DNA from: Variovorax paradoxus
Lineage (GTDB): Bacteria > Pseudomonadota > Gammaproteobacteria > Burkholderiales > Burkholderiaceae_C
Reading direction: 5' to 3'
Assembly: GCF_000834655.1 (NCBI RefSeq)
Contig: NZ_JXQQ01000037.1
Span: 1 to 45,964 of the forward strand
Length of the DNA stretch: 45,964 nt
Of the stretch, positions 25,789-33,971 are shown in pieces (positions within the stretch are counted from its first letter, which is position 1; each line of letters opens with the position of its first letter). The notes under the pieces were generated by a model. That model saw nothing but the letters and a program-made list of their open reading frames with translations, did no database searches and had not been told where the DNA came from. Made by a program: the position numbers and the translations under genes.

Positions 25789-26439
25789 ATGGCCATGAAA
25801 AGCAACAAGCAACGCCGCGCCGAGATCAAGGCGCATCGTCTCGAACGCGCCGCGCGTGCTGCGGCACGCCAGCGCGCGCATGTCGATGGGCGCCTCGTGC
25901 GCGGAGCCATCGGCCAGGTCGCGGCCGATACCGCATTGCTGGCCGCGAACAACAACACCTACGGATTGCTGCCTGTGTACTACGTGGACAAGGCGTTCAC
26001 CTGCCGGGATTGCGACGCCGAGCAGGTCTGGACGGCAAAGCAGCAGAAGTGGTGGTACGAGTCGATGCACGGCAACATCAACAGCACGGCCGTGCGCTGC
26101 TTGCGGTGCCGGCGTGCGCGCCGTGCGCGGCTGCATGCATCGCAGGCGCCTGATGGGGCCAACCTGCTGGGAGTGCAGACCATGCGGCTGCGCGCGCTGG
26201 GTGCCGCCGCGCCCAATGCCGAGGCCGCCGCCGAACTGGAGGCGGCATTGCAAAGCAAATGGTGGAGCCTGCGTACCGTCGCCATCCAGGCGATGGCCCG
26301 CTGGGGGGACTCCGAGCGCATCGGGCGACTCCTCGCACTCGTGGCGGCGCGACCCTCCGGTGGCCGCCGATACTCGACTTGGGAACGCGTCGCGGCCGAC
26401 ACCGCGGCCCACGCGCTGCGCGAAACGCACGCAACGTGA
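25789..26439 (+). CDS. Zinc-ribbon protein of the RNA-repair operon
   Basis: A 216-residue protein. A very basic N-terminus (MAMKSNKQRRAEIKAHRLER) precedes a treble-cleft-like zinc ribbon with Cys72/Cys75 and Cys104/Cys107 (FTCRDC, then RCLRCRRARR). The string EQVWTAKQQKWWYE between them matches the probable zinc-ribbon family often found as a stand-alone domain. The C-terminal part is helical, HEAT-like (ALQSKWWSLRTVAIQAMARW, then GRLLALVAARP). Nucleic-acid or protein binding is expected; a role in presenting damaged RNA is speculative. Starts at 25789 and 25795 are both possible; GGAG at 25781 allows either. Confidence 0.75.
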   Translation: MAMKSNKQRRAEIKAHRLERAARAAARQRAHVDGRLVRGAIGQVAADTALLAANNNTYGLLPVYYVDKAFTCRDCDAEQVWTAKQQKWWYESMHGNINSTAVRCLRCRRARRARLHASQAPDGANLLGVQTMRLRALGAAAPNAEAAAELEAALQSKWWSLRTVAIQAMARWGDSERIGRLLALVAARPSGGRRYSTWERVAADTAAHALRETHAT

Positions 26440-26459
26440 AGACAGAAAAAGACAAGCTG

Positions 26460-27305
26460 ATGACGAACAAGGAATTCCTCCGCTCCGCCCACCCCATCGA
26501 CCCCGCCATGCGCGAGGAGATCATGGCCAACCTGCGCGCCATCGAGGCGACGCACGACGTCACCGTTCTCTTCGCCTGCGAGTCCGGCAGCCGCGGCTGG
26601 GGCTTCGCCTCGCCCGACAGCGACTACGACGTGCGCTTCATCTACGTGAACCACCTGCCGTGGTACCTCACGGTGACGCCGCGCCGCGACGTGATCGAAG
26701 TGCCGATCAGCGGCGACCTGGACATCAACGGCTGGGACTTGCGCAAGGCGCTGGGCCTCATGCGCGAGTCGAACCCGACGCTGCTCGAATGGCTGCGCTC
26801 GCCGATCGTGTACTGCGACGACGCGGTGGCGATGCCGCGTCTCCGCGCGCTGTCAGAGGCGGTGTTTTCCAACGCACGCGCCTGGCATCACTACAGCTCG
26901 ATGGCAAGGAAAAACTTTCGCGAGCACCTGCAGGCCGACGAAGTGCGCTACAAGAAATACCTTTACGTGCTGCGCCCGCTGCTGGCCGCGCGCTGGATCC
27001 GCACGCAGCCCGGCGTGCCGCCGATGCGCTTCGCCGACCTGGCGCAGCACACGCTGGATGTTGTGCGCGATGCCGCGCTCATCGACGAAATCAACGCGTT
27101 GCTCGAAGTGAAGATGCGCGCCGGCGAAGCTGCGACCAGCCCGCGCTGGCCCGGCATCCACGCGTTCATCGAAGGCGAGCTCGCGGCCAACGCCGCAGAG
27201 CCGATCACGCCGCTGCCGCAGGCCGAAGAGGCCGGGCTCGACGCGTTTCTCTGCGAGACGGTACTGCGCTTCGATGCGGCGGTGCAGGTAGGAGGCCGCG
27301 CATGA
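26460..27305 (+). CDS. RlaP-type nucleotidyltransferase
   Basis: A 281-residue member of the RlaP (RNA-ligase-associated polymerase beta-fold) nucleotidyltransferases. The catalytic signature CESGSRGWGFASPDSDYDVR holds the GS loop and the DxD metal pair, and a third acid is likely in DVIEVPISGDLD. Members are found next to RNA ligases and are proposed to add nucleotides or modify RNA ends before sealing. The ATG at 26460 lies 21 bases after the zinc-ribbon gene; longer frames run into that gene. Its stop overlaps the rtcA start by 4 bases (ATGA), so the two are translated together. Confidence 0.88.
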   Translation: MTNKEFLRSAHPIDPAMREEIMANLRAIEATHDVTVLFACESGSRGWGFASPDSDYDVRFIYVNHLPWYLTVTPRRDVIEVPISGDLDINGWDLRKALGLMRESNPTLLEWLRSPIVYCDDAVAMPRLRALSEAVFSNARAWHHYSSMARKNFREHLQADEVRYKKYLYVLRPLLAARWIRTQPGVPPMRFADLAQHTLDVVRDAALIDEINALLEVKMRAGEAATSPRWPGIHAFIEGELAANAAEPITPLPQAEEAGLDAFLCETVLRFDAAVQVGGRA

Positions 27306-28339
27306 TCGAACTCGACGGTTCCCAAGGAGAGGGCGGCGGCCAGATCCTGCGCACCAGCCTCGCGCTGTCGGTGGTGACGGGTCAACCCCTTGCCATCGAG
27401 AAGATCCGCGCCGGTCGGGCCAAGCCCGGCCTGATGCGCCAGCACCTGGCATGCGTGAAGGCCGCGGCCGAGATCAGCGGCGCGCAGGTCGAAGGCGCCG
27501 AGCTCGGCTCGCAAGCGCTGCGCTTCGTTCCCGGCCCGGTGCGCGCGGGCGACTACCGCTTCGCGATCGCCAGCGCGGGCAGCTGCATGCTGGTGCTGCA
27601 GACCGTGCTGCCGACGCTGCTGCTGGCCGGCGCGACCAGCCGGCTGCACTTGAGCGGCGGCACGCACAACCCGATGGCGCCGCCGTTCCACTTTCTGGAG
27701 CGTGCGTTCGTGCCGCTGGTGCGCCGTCTCGGTGCCGACTTGCAGCTCACGCTGCGCCGCTGCGGTTTCTACCCCGCGGGCGGCGGCGAGGTCGAGGCGA
27801 CCATCGTGCCGGCCGTTGGCGCGCTGCAGCCCTTCGACCTGATGGTGCGCGGTGCGCAGAAATCGGACCATGCGGAGTGCCTGGCCCCTGGCCTGCCGCG
27901 GCATGTATCGACGCGCGAGCTCGAGACGCTGGGGGCTGCGATGGGCTGGTCGGGCGAGCAACTGCGTGTCGGTTCGGCGCGCCAGAACGAAGGTCCCGGC
28001 AATGCGCTGCTCGCCACGCTGGCGTATGAGCACGTCACCGAGGTGTTCACGGCCTTCGGCGAGAAGACGCTGAGCGCCGAGCAGGTGGCGCATGGCCTGG
28101 TCAAGGAACTGCGCGCGTTCCAGAAGAGCGAGGCGGCGGTCGGCCCGCACCTGGCCGATCAGCTCGCGCTGCTGCTGGCGCTGGCCACCTGGCAGAGCCG
28201 CAAGCCCGCCGCGTTCACCTGCTGCGAGGTGACGGCGCACACGCGCACCAACTGCGCGGTGATCGAGCGCTTCCTGCCGGTGCGCTTCGCAATCGCCGAG
28301 AGCCGCGCGGCCTCGACGGTGCAGGTCTCCCCGGCCTGA
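27302..28339 (+). CDS. rtcA: RtcA, RNA 3'-terminal phosphate cyclase
   Basis: A 345-residue cyclase (E. coli 338). It uses ATP to turn RNA 3'-phosphates into 2',3'-cyclic phosphates and can adenylylate 5'-phosphates. The N-terminal signature is LDGSQGEGGGQILRTSLALS, with RAGRAKPGLMRQHL, SGGTHNPMAPP and FYPAGGGEVE following. The catalytic His is in AHTRTN at residue 313, ahead of VIERFLPVRF, as in E. coli His309. It is the last gene of the operon; 22 bases later the convergent MarR gene ends. No strong terminator is seen in between. Confidence 0.96.
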   Translation: MIELDGSQGEGGGQILRTSLALSVVTGQPLAIEKIRAGRAKPGLMRQHLACVKAAAEISGAQVEGAELGSQALRFVPGPVRAGDYRFAIASAGSCMLVLQTVLPTLLLAGATSRLHLSGGTHNPMAPPFHFLERAFVPLVRRLGADLQLTLRRCGFYPAGGGEVEATIVPAVGALQPFDLMVRGAQKSDHAECLAPGLPRHVSTRELETLGAAMGWSGEQLRVGSARQNEGPGNALLATLAYEHVTEVFTAFGEKTLSAEQVAHGLVKELRAFQKSEAAVGPHLADQLALLLALATWQSRKPAAFTCCEVTAHTRTNCAVIERFLPVRFAIAESRAASTVQVSPA

Positions 28340-28361
28340 TGGAAGGACGACGCCCGCTCGC

Positions 28362-28811
28362 TCAGGCGAGCGGCGTCGCGTTGGCGTAGAGGCGCAGCAG
28401 CATCGCGCGCAGCGTCTTCACCTCGGCCGCGCTGAAGTCCGAGGTCGCTACCGCCTCGTAGTGCTGCGCGAGCGGAATCAGCTCGCAGGTCAGCGCCAAT
28501 CCGCGTTCTGTCAGATCGATGCGCACCGCGCGCTTGTCGGTGTCGCACTTCTCGCGCGCCATCAATTCATGCGCCACCAGCCGGTCGACGATGCGCGACA
28601 GCGCCGACAGGTCGGTGGAGGCGTGCGTTGCCAATTCGGACAGCGTTTGCCGTGGCGTGTGCTGCAGCGACGCGCACACGCGCCACTCGCTCAGGCTGAG
28701 CCCATAGGGTTTCAACGCCTTCGCAAAGGCGTTGCCCATGCGGGCACCCGCTCGTGCGAGCAGGAACGGAATGGCCTTTTCGAGGTCGTGATCGGGGTGC
28801 AGGGTTTTCAT
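28362..28811 (-). CDS. MarR-family regulator of the aromatic cluster
   Basis: A 149-residue winged-helix regulator. The helix-turn-helix is TLSELATHASTDLSALSRIV followed by the wing DTDKRAVRIDLTERG, which is the MarR pattern. Such proteins are dimeric repressors released by phenolic ligands. The gene is divergent from the Bug receptor gene and separated from it by 73 bp containing two copies of a palindrome, almost certainly its binding sites. The inferred inducer is the aromatic acid handled by the following operon. Confidence 0.92.
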   Translation of the reverse strand: MKTLHPDHDLEKAIPFLLARAGARMGNAFAKALKPYGLSLSEWRVCASLQHTPRQTLSELATHASTDLSALSRIVDRLVAHELMAREKCDTDKRAVRIDLTERGLALTCELIPLAQHYEAVATSDFSAAEVKTLRAMLLRLYANATPLA

Positions 28812-28819
28812 CTAGACGT

Positions 28820-28869
28820 GCTTGATTATTCAAGTATATAGTCCGCCGCAATTACTTGAATAATCAAGC
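28820..28869. promoter_or_regulatory. Double MarR-type operator
   Basis: A 17-bp arm at 28820-28836 is repeated perfectly inverted at 28853-28869. Each arm is itself a palindrome: CTTGA-TTAT-TCAAG on the left and CTTGA-ATAA-TCAAG on the right. The centres are 33 bp apart, about three helical turns, so two dimers would lie on the same face. The sites cover the space between the MarR start and the operon start, so both would be repressed. A TATA-rich stretch lies between the arms. Confidence 0.82.
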
Positions 28870-28884
28870 AAAACGGAGACGACC

Positions 28885-29877
28885 ATGAATCTGAAGCCCA
28901 CGCGCCGAAGCGCCATCGCGGTGCTGATTTCCCTCCTGTCGGCGGCGCCGCTGGCGCATGCGCAAAGCGCAGCTGCCGCCAGGTGGCCGGTGCAGGCGGT
29001 GCGGTTCGTGGTGCCGTTCCCCGCGGGTTCGGCGCCCGACGTGTTGATCCGTCACGTGGGCGCCAAGCTCGGCGAGAAGTGGGGCCAGGGCGTCATCGTC
29101 GACAACAAGCCCGGCGGCAGCGGCGTGATCGGCATGAACGCGATCCTCGCGGCGCCGAGCGACGGCTACACCTTCGGCTTCGTGCAGGGCTCGGCCATTT
29201 CGGTCGCACCGAGCACGATCAAGGGCGTGAGCTACGACTTCAACCGCGACTTCGTGCCGGTCACGCTCGCCGCGGTCGCGCCCTTCATGCTCGCCGTGCC
29301 GGCCAACTCGCCCTACAAGACGCTCGCCGATTTCATCGCCGCTGCACGCGCCAGGCCGCAGGGCATCGAGGTGGCCGACAACGGCCGCGGCACCGCGCCG
29401 CACCTGGCATCCGCGCTGCTCGGCCTGCAATCGGGCGCGCAGTTCCTCGAGGTGCACTACCCCGGCGGCGCGCAGGCCATGCAGGCCACGCTGGGCGGCC
29501 AGACGCAGATGATGGTCGAGACCTACAACGTGGTTGCGGGCAACGTGCAGGGCGGGCGCATGCGCGTGCTGGCCAGCATGGGCGACCGCGTCGAGGCGGG
29601 CCTCGAGTCGTTCCCGCTCGCGAGCAAGACGGTGCCCGGCGCGGTGGCGCACGGCTGGTTCGCGGTGATCGCGAAGAAGGGCGTCGATCCGCTCGTGCTC
29701 GCGAAGCTCAACAAGGACATGAACGAGGCGCTGCTGCTGCCCGACGTGGTCGCCAAGTCGCGCGAGCTGGGCACCTACCCGCGCCCCGGCACCCCCGAGC
29801 AACTGGCGCGCTACATCGCCGACGACCGCAAGACCTGGCAGGACGTGCTGGACAAACTGAACATCAAACCGGAGTGA
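28885..29877 (+). CDS. Bug/TctC-type periplasmic substrate-binding receptor
   Basis: A 330-residue exported protein. A signal peptide (AIAVLISLLSAAPLAHAQS) precedes a Bug fold with the family motifs FVVPFPAGSAPDVLIR, VIVDNKPGGSGVIG, DGYTFGF and the carboxylate pincer region. These bind small acids; most lack their own TctAB membrane pair and feed other carriers or signalling. It is the first gene after the MarR operators, followed by the decarboxylase after 8 bases. In context it likely binds the aromatic acid, or a related acid, for the MFS carrier encoded downstream or as a sensor; neither is proved. Confidence 0.88.
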   Translation: MNLKPTRRSAIAVLISLLSAAPLAHAQSAAAARWPVQAVRFVVPFPAGSAPDVLIRHVGAKLGEKWGQGVIVDNKPGGSGVIGMNAILAAPSDGYTFGFVQGSAISVAPSTIKGVSYDFNRDFVPVTLAAVAPFMLAVPANSPYKTLADFIAAARARPQGIEVADNGRGTAPHLASALLGLQSGAQFLEVHYPGGAQAMQATLGGQTQMMVETYNVVAGNVQGGRMRVLASMGDRVEAGLESFPLASKTVPGAVAHGWFAVIAKKGVDPLVLAKLNKDMNEALLLPDVVAKSRELGTYPRPGTPEQLARYIADDRKTWQDVLDKLNIKPE

Positions 29878-29885
29878 CCACCCCA

Positions 29886-30866
29886 ATGAACCCCATGAAG
29901 AACAAGATCGCCCTGGAAGAGCATTTCGCGATCGACCTCACGATCGCCGACTCGCAGGTCTACGCCCGTCCCGAGGTGTGGCAGGGCTTGAAGAGCAACC
30001 TGCTCGATTTCGAGCAGCAGCGCCTGGAGAAGATGGACGAGTGGGGCACCGAGTTGTCGATCCTGTCGCTCAACTCGCCGGCGGTGCAGGGCATTCCCGA
30101 TGCGAAGCGCGCCATCGAAGTAGCGCGGCGCGCCAACGACGTGCTGGCCGAGCAGATCAAGCGTCACCCCACACGCTTCGGCGGATTCGCCGCGCTGCCG
30201 ATGCAAGACCCCGAGGTCGCCGCACGCGAACTGGAACGCTGCGTCAACGAGCTGGGCTTTCACGGCTTCCTGGTCAACGGCTTCTCGCAGGTCGGCGACG
30301 AGAACACCGTCGTCTACTACGACGACGCGCGCTTCAACGATTTCTGGACCGCCGCCGCCGCGTTGAAGAAGCCTTTCTATATGCACCCGCGCGATCCGCT
30401 CCTCGCTCGCGAGCCGATCTACGACGGCGCGCACTGGCTCACCGGCCCGACCTGGGCCTTTGCGATGGAAACGGCCATCCATGCGCTGCGCCTCATGTCC
30501 AGCGGCATGTTCGACCGCCACCCCGCGCTGCAGATGATCCTCGGGCACTTCGGCGAGGGCATTCCGTTCAACATCTGGCGCGTCGACCACATCCTGCGCA
30601 AGGGCCGCCGCGGCATGCCGTGCGACAAGGAAATCGGCGAGTACCTGCGCAGCAACGTGCACATCACCACCAGCGGCAACTTCCGCACGCCGACGCTGCT
30701 GTCGACGATGCTCGAGGTGGGGTCGGACCGCATCATGTATTCGGTCGACTACCCCTTCGAGAAGCACGAGGACGCCGCCCGCTGGTTCGACACCTGCGAG
30801 ATCAGCGAGAACGATCGCCAGAAGATCGGCCGCGACAACGCCCGCAAGCTCTTCGGGCTGAAGTGA
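29886..30866 (+). CDS. Gamma-resorcylate-type decarboxylase (amidohydrolase)
   Basis: A 326-residue metal-dependent decarboxylase of the ACMSD/LigW branch of amidohydrolases. The metal ligands are visible: Glu and His in ALEEHF (residues 11-13), His in YMHPRDP, His in LGHFGEG and Asp in SVDYPFE. RRANDVLAE, LVNGFSQVGDENTVVYYDD and GPTWAFAMETAIHALRLMSS closely follow the 2,6-dihydroxybenzoate and 2,3-dihydroxybenzoate decarboxylases. The reaction would release CO2 from an ortho-hydroxybenzoate, for example 2,6-dihydroxybenzoate to resorcinol. A start at 29895 is also possible. It is one base from the FAD hydroxylase gene, so the two act in sequence. Confidence 0.88.
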   Translation: MNPMKNKIALEEHFAIDLTIADSQVYARPEVWQGLKSNLLDFEQQRLEKMDEWGTELSILSLNSPAVQGIPDAKRAIEVARRANDVLAEQIKRHPTRFGGFAALPMQDPEVAARELERCVNELGFHGFLVNGFSQVGDENTVVYYDDARFNDFWTAAAALKKPFYMHPRDPLLAREPIYDGAHWLTGPTWAFAMETAIHALRLMSSGMFDRHPALQMILGHFGEGIPFNIWRVDHILRKGRRGMPCDKEIGEYLRSNVHITTSGNFRTPTLLSTMLEVGSDRIMYSVDYPFEKHEDAARWFDTCEISENDRQKIGRDNARKLFGLK

Positions 30867-30867
30867 C

Positions 30868-32079
30868 ATGAGCGCCGCGAAAGACACCCGCCCCGTGCTC
30901 GTGGCCGGCGGCGGCATCGGCGGCCTAGCCGCCGCGCTGGCCCTGGTCCGCGAAGGCTATCGCGTGAAGGTGATCGAGCAGGCCGGCCAGATCGGCGAGA
31001 TCGGCGCGGGAATCCAGCTGAGCCCCAACGCCTTCGCGGCCTGCGACGCGCTCGGCGTGGGCGAACACCTGCGCGCCAAGGCGGTCTACACCGAAGAGAT
31101 GGTGATGTTCGACGCCATCGATGCGAAGCGCGTGGCGAGCATTTCGCTTTCGGACAAATTCCGCGCGCGCTTCGGCAATCCCTACGCGGTGATCCATCGC
31201 GCCGACATCCACGGCGCGCTGCTCGAAGGGGTGAAGGCAACGACCGACGGCATCGAGTTCCTCACCTCGACCAAGGTCGTGCACATCGAGCAGGACGACC
31301 GCGGCGTGACGCTCATCGATGCGCAAGGCGGCCGGCACGAAGGCCAGGCCGTGATCGGCTGCGACGGCGTGCGCTCGGCGGTGCGCCAGCAGTACGTGGG
31401 CGACAGCATCCGCGTCTCGGGCCACGTCGTGTTTCGCGCGGTGGTCGATACGGCCGAGTTTCCCGAGGCGCTGCGCTTCACCGCGCCGTGCATCTGGGTC
31501 GGCCCCAACTGCCACCTGGTGCACTACCCGCTCAAGGGCGGCGACAAGTTCAACATCGCCGTCACCTTCCACAGCGACCAGCCCGAGGAGTGGGGCTCGA
31601 TGGACGGCGACCCGGCCGAGGTGCAGCGTTACTTCCGCATCACCTGCGAACAGGTGCAGCAACTGCTGCGCATTCCGAAGGCCTGGAAGCGCTATTCGAC
31701 GGCCGACCGCAACCCCATCGAGCAATGGACCTTCGGCCGCGCGACGCTGCTGGGCGATGCGGCGCACCCGATGGTGCAGTACCTCGCGCAGGGCGCTTGC
31801 ACGGCTTGCGAAGACGCGGTGGCGCTGGGCCTCGCGCTGCGCCGCGAAGGCGGCGACTGGCCGCGAGCGCTCGCGCTGTACGAGCGCGCCCGCGTCGCAC
31901 GCACCGCGCGCGTGGTGCTGTCGGCGCGCGAGATGGGGCGCATCTATCACGCCAAGGGCGTCGAGCGCCTGGTGCGCAACAGCATGTGGAACGGGCGCCC
32001 GCAAGAGCGCTTCTACGACGCGCTCGAATGGCTCTACGGCTGGACGGCCGCCACGTGTCTCGACGAGGCGACGGCGTGA
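30868..32079 (+). CDS. FAD-dependent aromatic hydroxylase (salicylate/3-hydroxybenzoate type)
   Basis: A 403-residue single-component flavoprotein monooxygenase. It has the FAD fold GGGIGGLAAALALVREGY, the DG motif (GCDGVRSAVR) and the GD motif LLGDAAHPMVQYLAQGA, as in 3-hydroxybenzoate 6-hydroxylase and salicylate hydroxylases. It would insert one hydroxyl using NAD(P)H and O2. With a decarboxylase before it and maleylacetate reductase after it, conversion of resorcinol (or decarboxylating attack on a dihydroxybenzoate) to hydroxyquinol is the best fit. A gentisate-forming reaction is the alternative, but no gentisate dioxygenase is seen. The stop overlaps the MFS start. Confidence 0.87.
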   Translation: MSAAKDTRPVLVAGGGIGGLAAALALVREGYRVKVIEQAGQIGEIGAGIQLSPNAFAACDALGVGEHLRAKAVYTEEMVMFDAIDAKRVASISLSDKFRARFGNPYAVIHRADIHGALLEGVKATTDGIEFLTSTKVVHIEQDDRGVTLIDAQGGRHEGQAVIGCDGVRSAVRQQYVGDSIRVSGHVVFRAVVDTAEFPEALRFTAPCIWVGPNCHLVHYPLKGGDKFNIAVTFHSDQPEEWGSMDGDPAEVQRYFRITCEQVQQLLRIPKAWKRYSTADRNPIEQWTFGRATLLGDAAHPMVQYLAQGACTACEDAVALGLALRREGGDWPRALALYERARVARTARVVLSAREMGRIYHAKGVERLVRNSMWNGRPQERFYDALEWLYGWTAATCLDEATA

Positions 32080-33467
32080 AGGCATTCCCCGATTCGCTCG
32101 AAGCGAGCGCGGGCGGCAGCGGCCCGACAGCCGCCATCGACATCCCCGCGCTGATCGACAGCCACCCCGTCAGCAGCTTCCAGAAGTGGATCCTGCTGCT
32201 GGTCGGCTGCGCCGTGGTGATGGACGGCTTCGATGTGCAGGCGATGGGATTCGTCGCGCCGGCCATCGTGCACGCCTGGGGCATCGACAAGGCCGCGCTC
32301 GGTCCGGTGTTCGGCGCGGGGCTGCTGGGCATGCTGGTCGGCTCGCTGGTGCTGAGCATCTGCGCCGACCGCATCGGACGGCGACCCGTGCTGCTGGGCG
32401 CCACGGTGTTCTTCGCGCTGTGCATGCTCGCCACGGCTTTCGCGCACACGCTGAACCAGCTGCTCGCGATGCGCTTCGTCACCGGCATCGGCCTGGGCGG
32501 CATCATGGCCAACGCGAGCGCGCTGGCCAGCGAATACAGCCCGCACCGCCGTCGCGTCACGCTGATGATGTGGGTGTCTTGCGGCTTCACGGGCGGTGCG
32601 GTGCTGGGCGGGCTGATCTCCGCCGTGCTCATTCCGCGGGGCGGCTGGCAGGCGGTGTTCGTGTTCGGCGGCGTGGTGCCGCTGGTCATCGCCGCGCTGA
32701 TGTGGCGCTACATGCCCGAGTCGATGCAGTTCCTCGTGTTGCGCGGCCGCAAGCTCGATCGCGTGCCTGGGTGGCTCCAGCGCATCGCGCCCGAAGTGCG
32801 CATGGGGCCCGGCACCCGCTACGTGGTGCATGAAGCGAAGCAGGACGGCGCCCCGGTCGCCGAGCTGTTCCGCGCGGGGCGCGGCCCGGCCACGCTGCTC
32901 CTGTGGGGCATCAACTTCATGAACCTGCTGAACCTGTTCTTCCTCGCGAACTGGCTGCCCACCATCGCGACCGAGGCGGGCTACAGCGGCGGCACGGCGG
33001 TGCTGGTCGGCACGCTGCTGCAGGTGGGCGGCGTGGTCGGCACGGTGGCGATGGGGCCGCTCATCGACCGCATCGGCTTCTACCGCGTGCTGGTGCCCAT
33101 CTTCGCGATCGCGGTGCTGACCATCGGCGTCATCGGCCAGCCGGCGCTGCCGCTTGCGCTCTTGCTCGCGGTGGTAGCCGTGAGCGGCTTCTGCGTGGTG
33201 GGTGCGCAGCCCGCGCTCATCGCACTGGCCTCGAGCGTGTACCCGACGACGGTGCGCGCCACCGGCATGGGCTGGAGCCTGGGCATCGGCCGCGCGGGCT
33301 CCATCGTGGGGCCGGTGCTGGCGGGCTGGCTCATCGGGCTGCATTGGACGAACAGCGCGCTCTTCATCGCAGCCGCCGTGCCGGCGCTGCTGTCCTGCGC
33401 AATGGTGCTCTGCATGGGGCGATTGAAATTCACGGGCGCCGCTGCGCGCCCAGGAGAAACGGCATGA
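32076..33467 (+). CDS. MFS aromatic acid:H+ symporter (AAHS type)
   Basis: A 463-residue carrier with twelve membrane segments. The AAHS signatures are the DGFDVQAMGFVAPAI motif in the first segment, the loop motif DRIGRRPVLLGAT and the EYSPHRRR(V) loop; the second half has TVRATGMGWSLGIGRAGSI. These carry benzoates into the cell with protons. The start is a GTG at 32076 overlapping the hydroxylase stop (GTGA), since an ATG lies only far inside the first membrane segment. The likely cargo is the dihydroxybenzoate degraded by this operon. Confidence 0.88.
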   Translation: MKAFPDSLEASAGGSGPTAAIDIPALIDSHPVSSFQKWILLLVGCAVVMDGFDVQAMGFVAPAIVHAWGIDKAALGPVFGAGLLGMLVGSLVLSICADRIGRRPVLLGATVFFALCMLATAFAHTLNQLLAMRFVTGIGLGGIMANASALASEYSPHRRRVTLMMWVSCGFTGGAVLGGLISAVLIPRGGWQAVFVFGGVVPLVIAALMWRYMPESMQFLVLRGRKLDRVPGWLQRIAPEVRMGPGTRYVVHEAKQDGAPVAELFRAGRGPATLLLWGINFMNLLNLFFLANWLPTIATEAGYSGGTAVLVGTLLQVGGVVGTVAMGPLIDRIGFYRVLVPIFAIAVLTIGVIGQPALPLALLLAVVAVSGFCVVGAQPALIALASSVYPTTVRATGMGWSLGIGRAGSIVGPVLAGWLIGLHWTNSALFIAAAVPALLSCAMVLCMGRLKFTGAAARPGETA

Positions 33468-33874
33468 CGACGACAACGAACCATTCTTCCGCCTGGAACC
33501 TGGCGGCCCGCGTGCTGATGGCAGCGATCTTCTTGGTCGCGGGCGTGCGCAAGCTCATGACCTACGGCGCGACGCTCGGCTACTTCGCCAAGCTCGGCAT
33601 TCCGCTGGGCGACGTGGTGCTGCCGTTGACCATCGCGCTGGAGATCGGCGGTGGCCTGCTGCTGATCGCTGGCTGGCGCCTCCAGTGGGTGGCGAGCGCG
33701 CTGGCCCTGTTCACGCTGGCCACGGCCTTCACGGCGCATGCGTTCTGGTCCGCCGATGCGGCGCAGTTCTCGGCGCAGCTCAACAACTTCCTGAAGAACG
33801 TGGCGATGGCGGGCGGCTTCCTGCTGCTGATCGTCCAGGCCTCCGGCGGCGAGCGCAAGCGCACGGCCCCCTGA
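33464..33874 (+). CDS. DoxX-family membrane protein in the aromatic operon
   Basis: A 136-residue protein with four membrane segments and the DoxX pattern: RVLMAAIFLVAGVRKL in the first segment, then the central LEIGGGLLLIAGW and the final NFLKNVAMAGGFLLLI. DoxX proteins are quinone-linked or oxidative-stress membrane proteins; their exact role is not settled. Its start overlaps the MFS stop (ATGA). It is the last tightly coupled gene before a 97-bp gap and the reductase, and may help redox balance during catabolism. Confidence 0.82.
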   Translation: MTTTTNHSSAWNLAARVLMAAIFLVAGVRKLMTYGATLGYFAKLGIPLGDVVLPLTIALEIGGGLLLIAGWRLQWVASALALFTLATAFTAHAFWSADAAQFSAQLNNFLKNVAMAGGFLLLIVQASGGERKRTAP

Positions 33875-33971
33875 GCGCGTGCAGGCTGGAAAACTCCTTT
33901 CCACCCGCATGGTTGAACCGCCCGCGGGGCGGGTGGACACTCGCCCGCACCTTTTCACGAAAGATCGAGCG

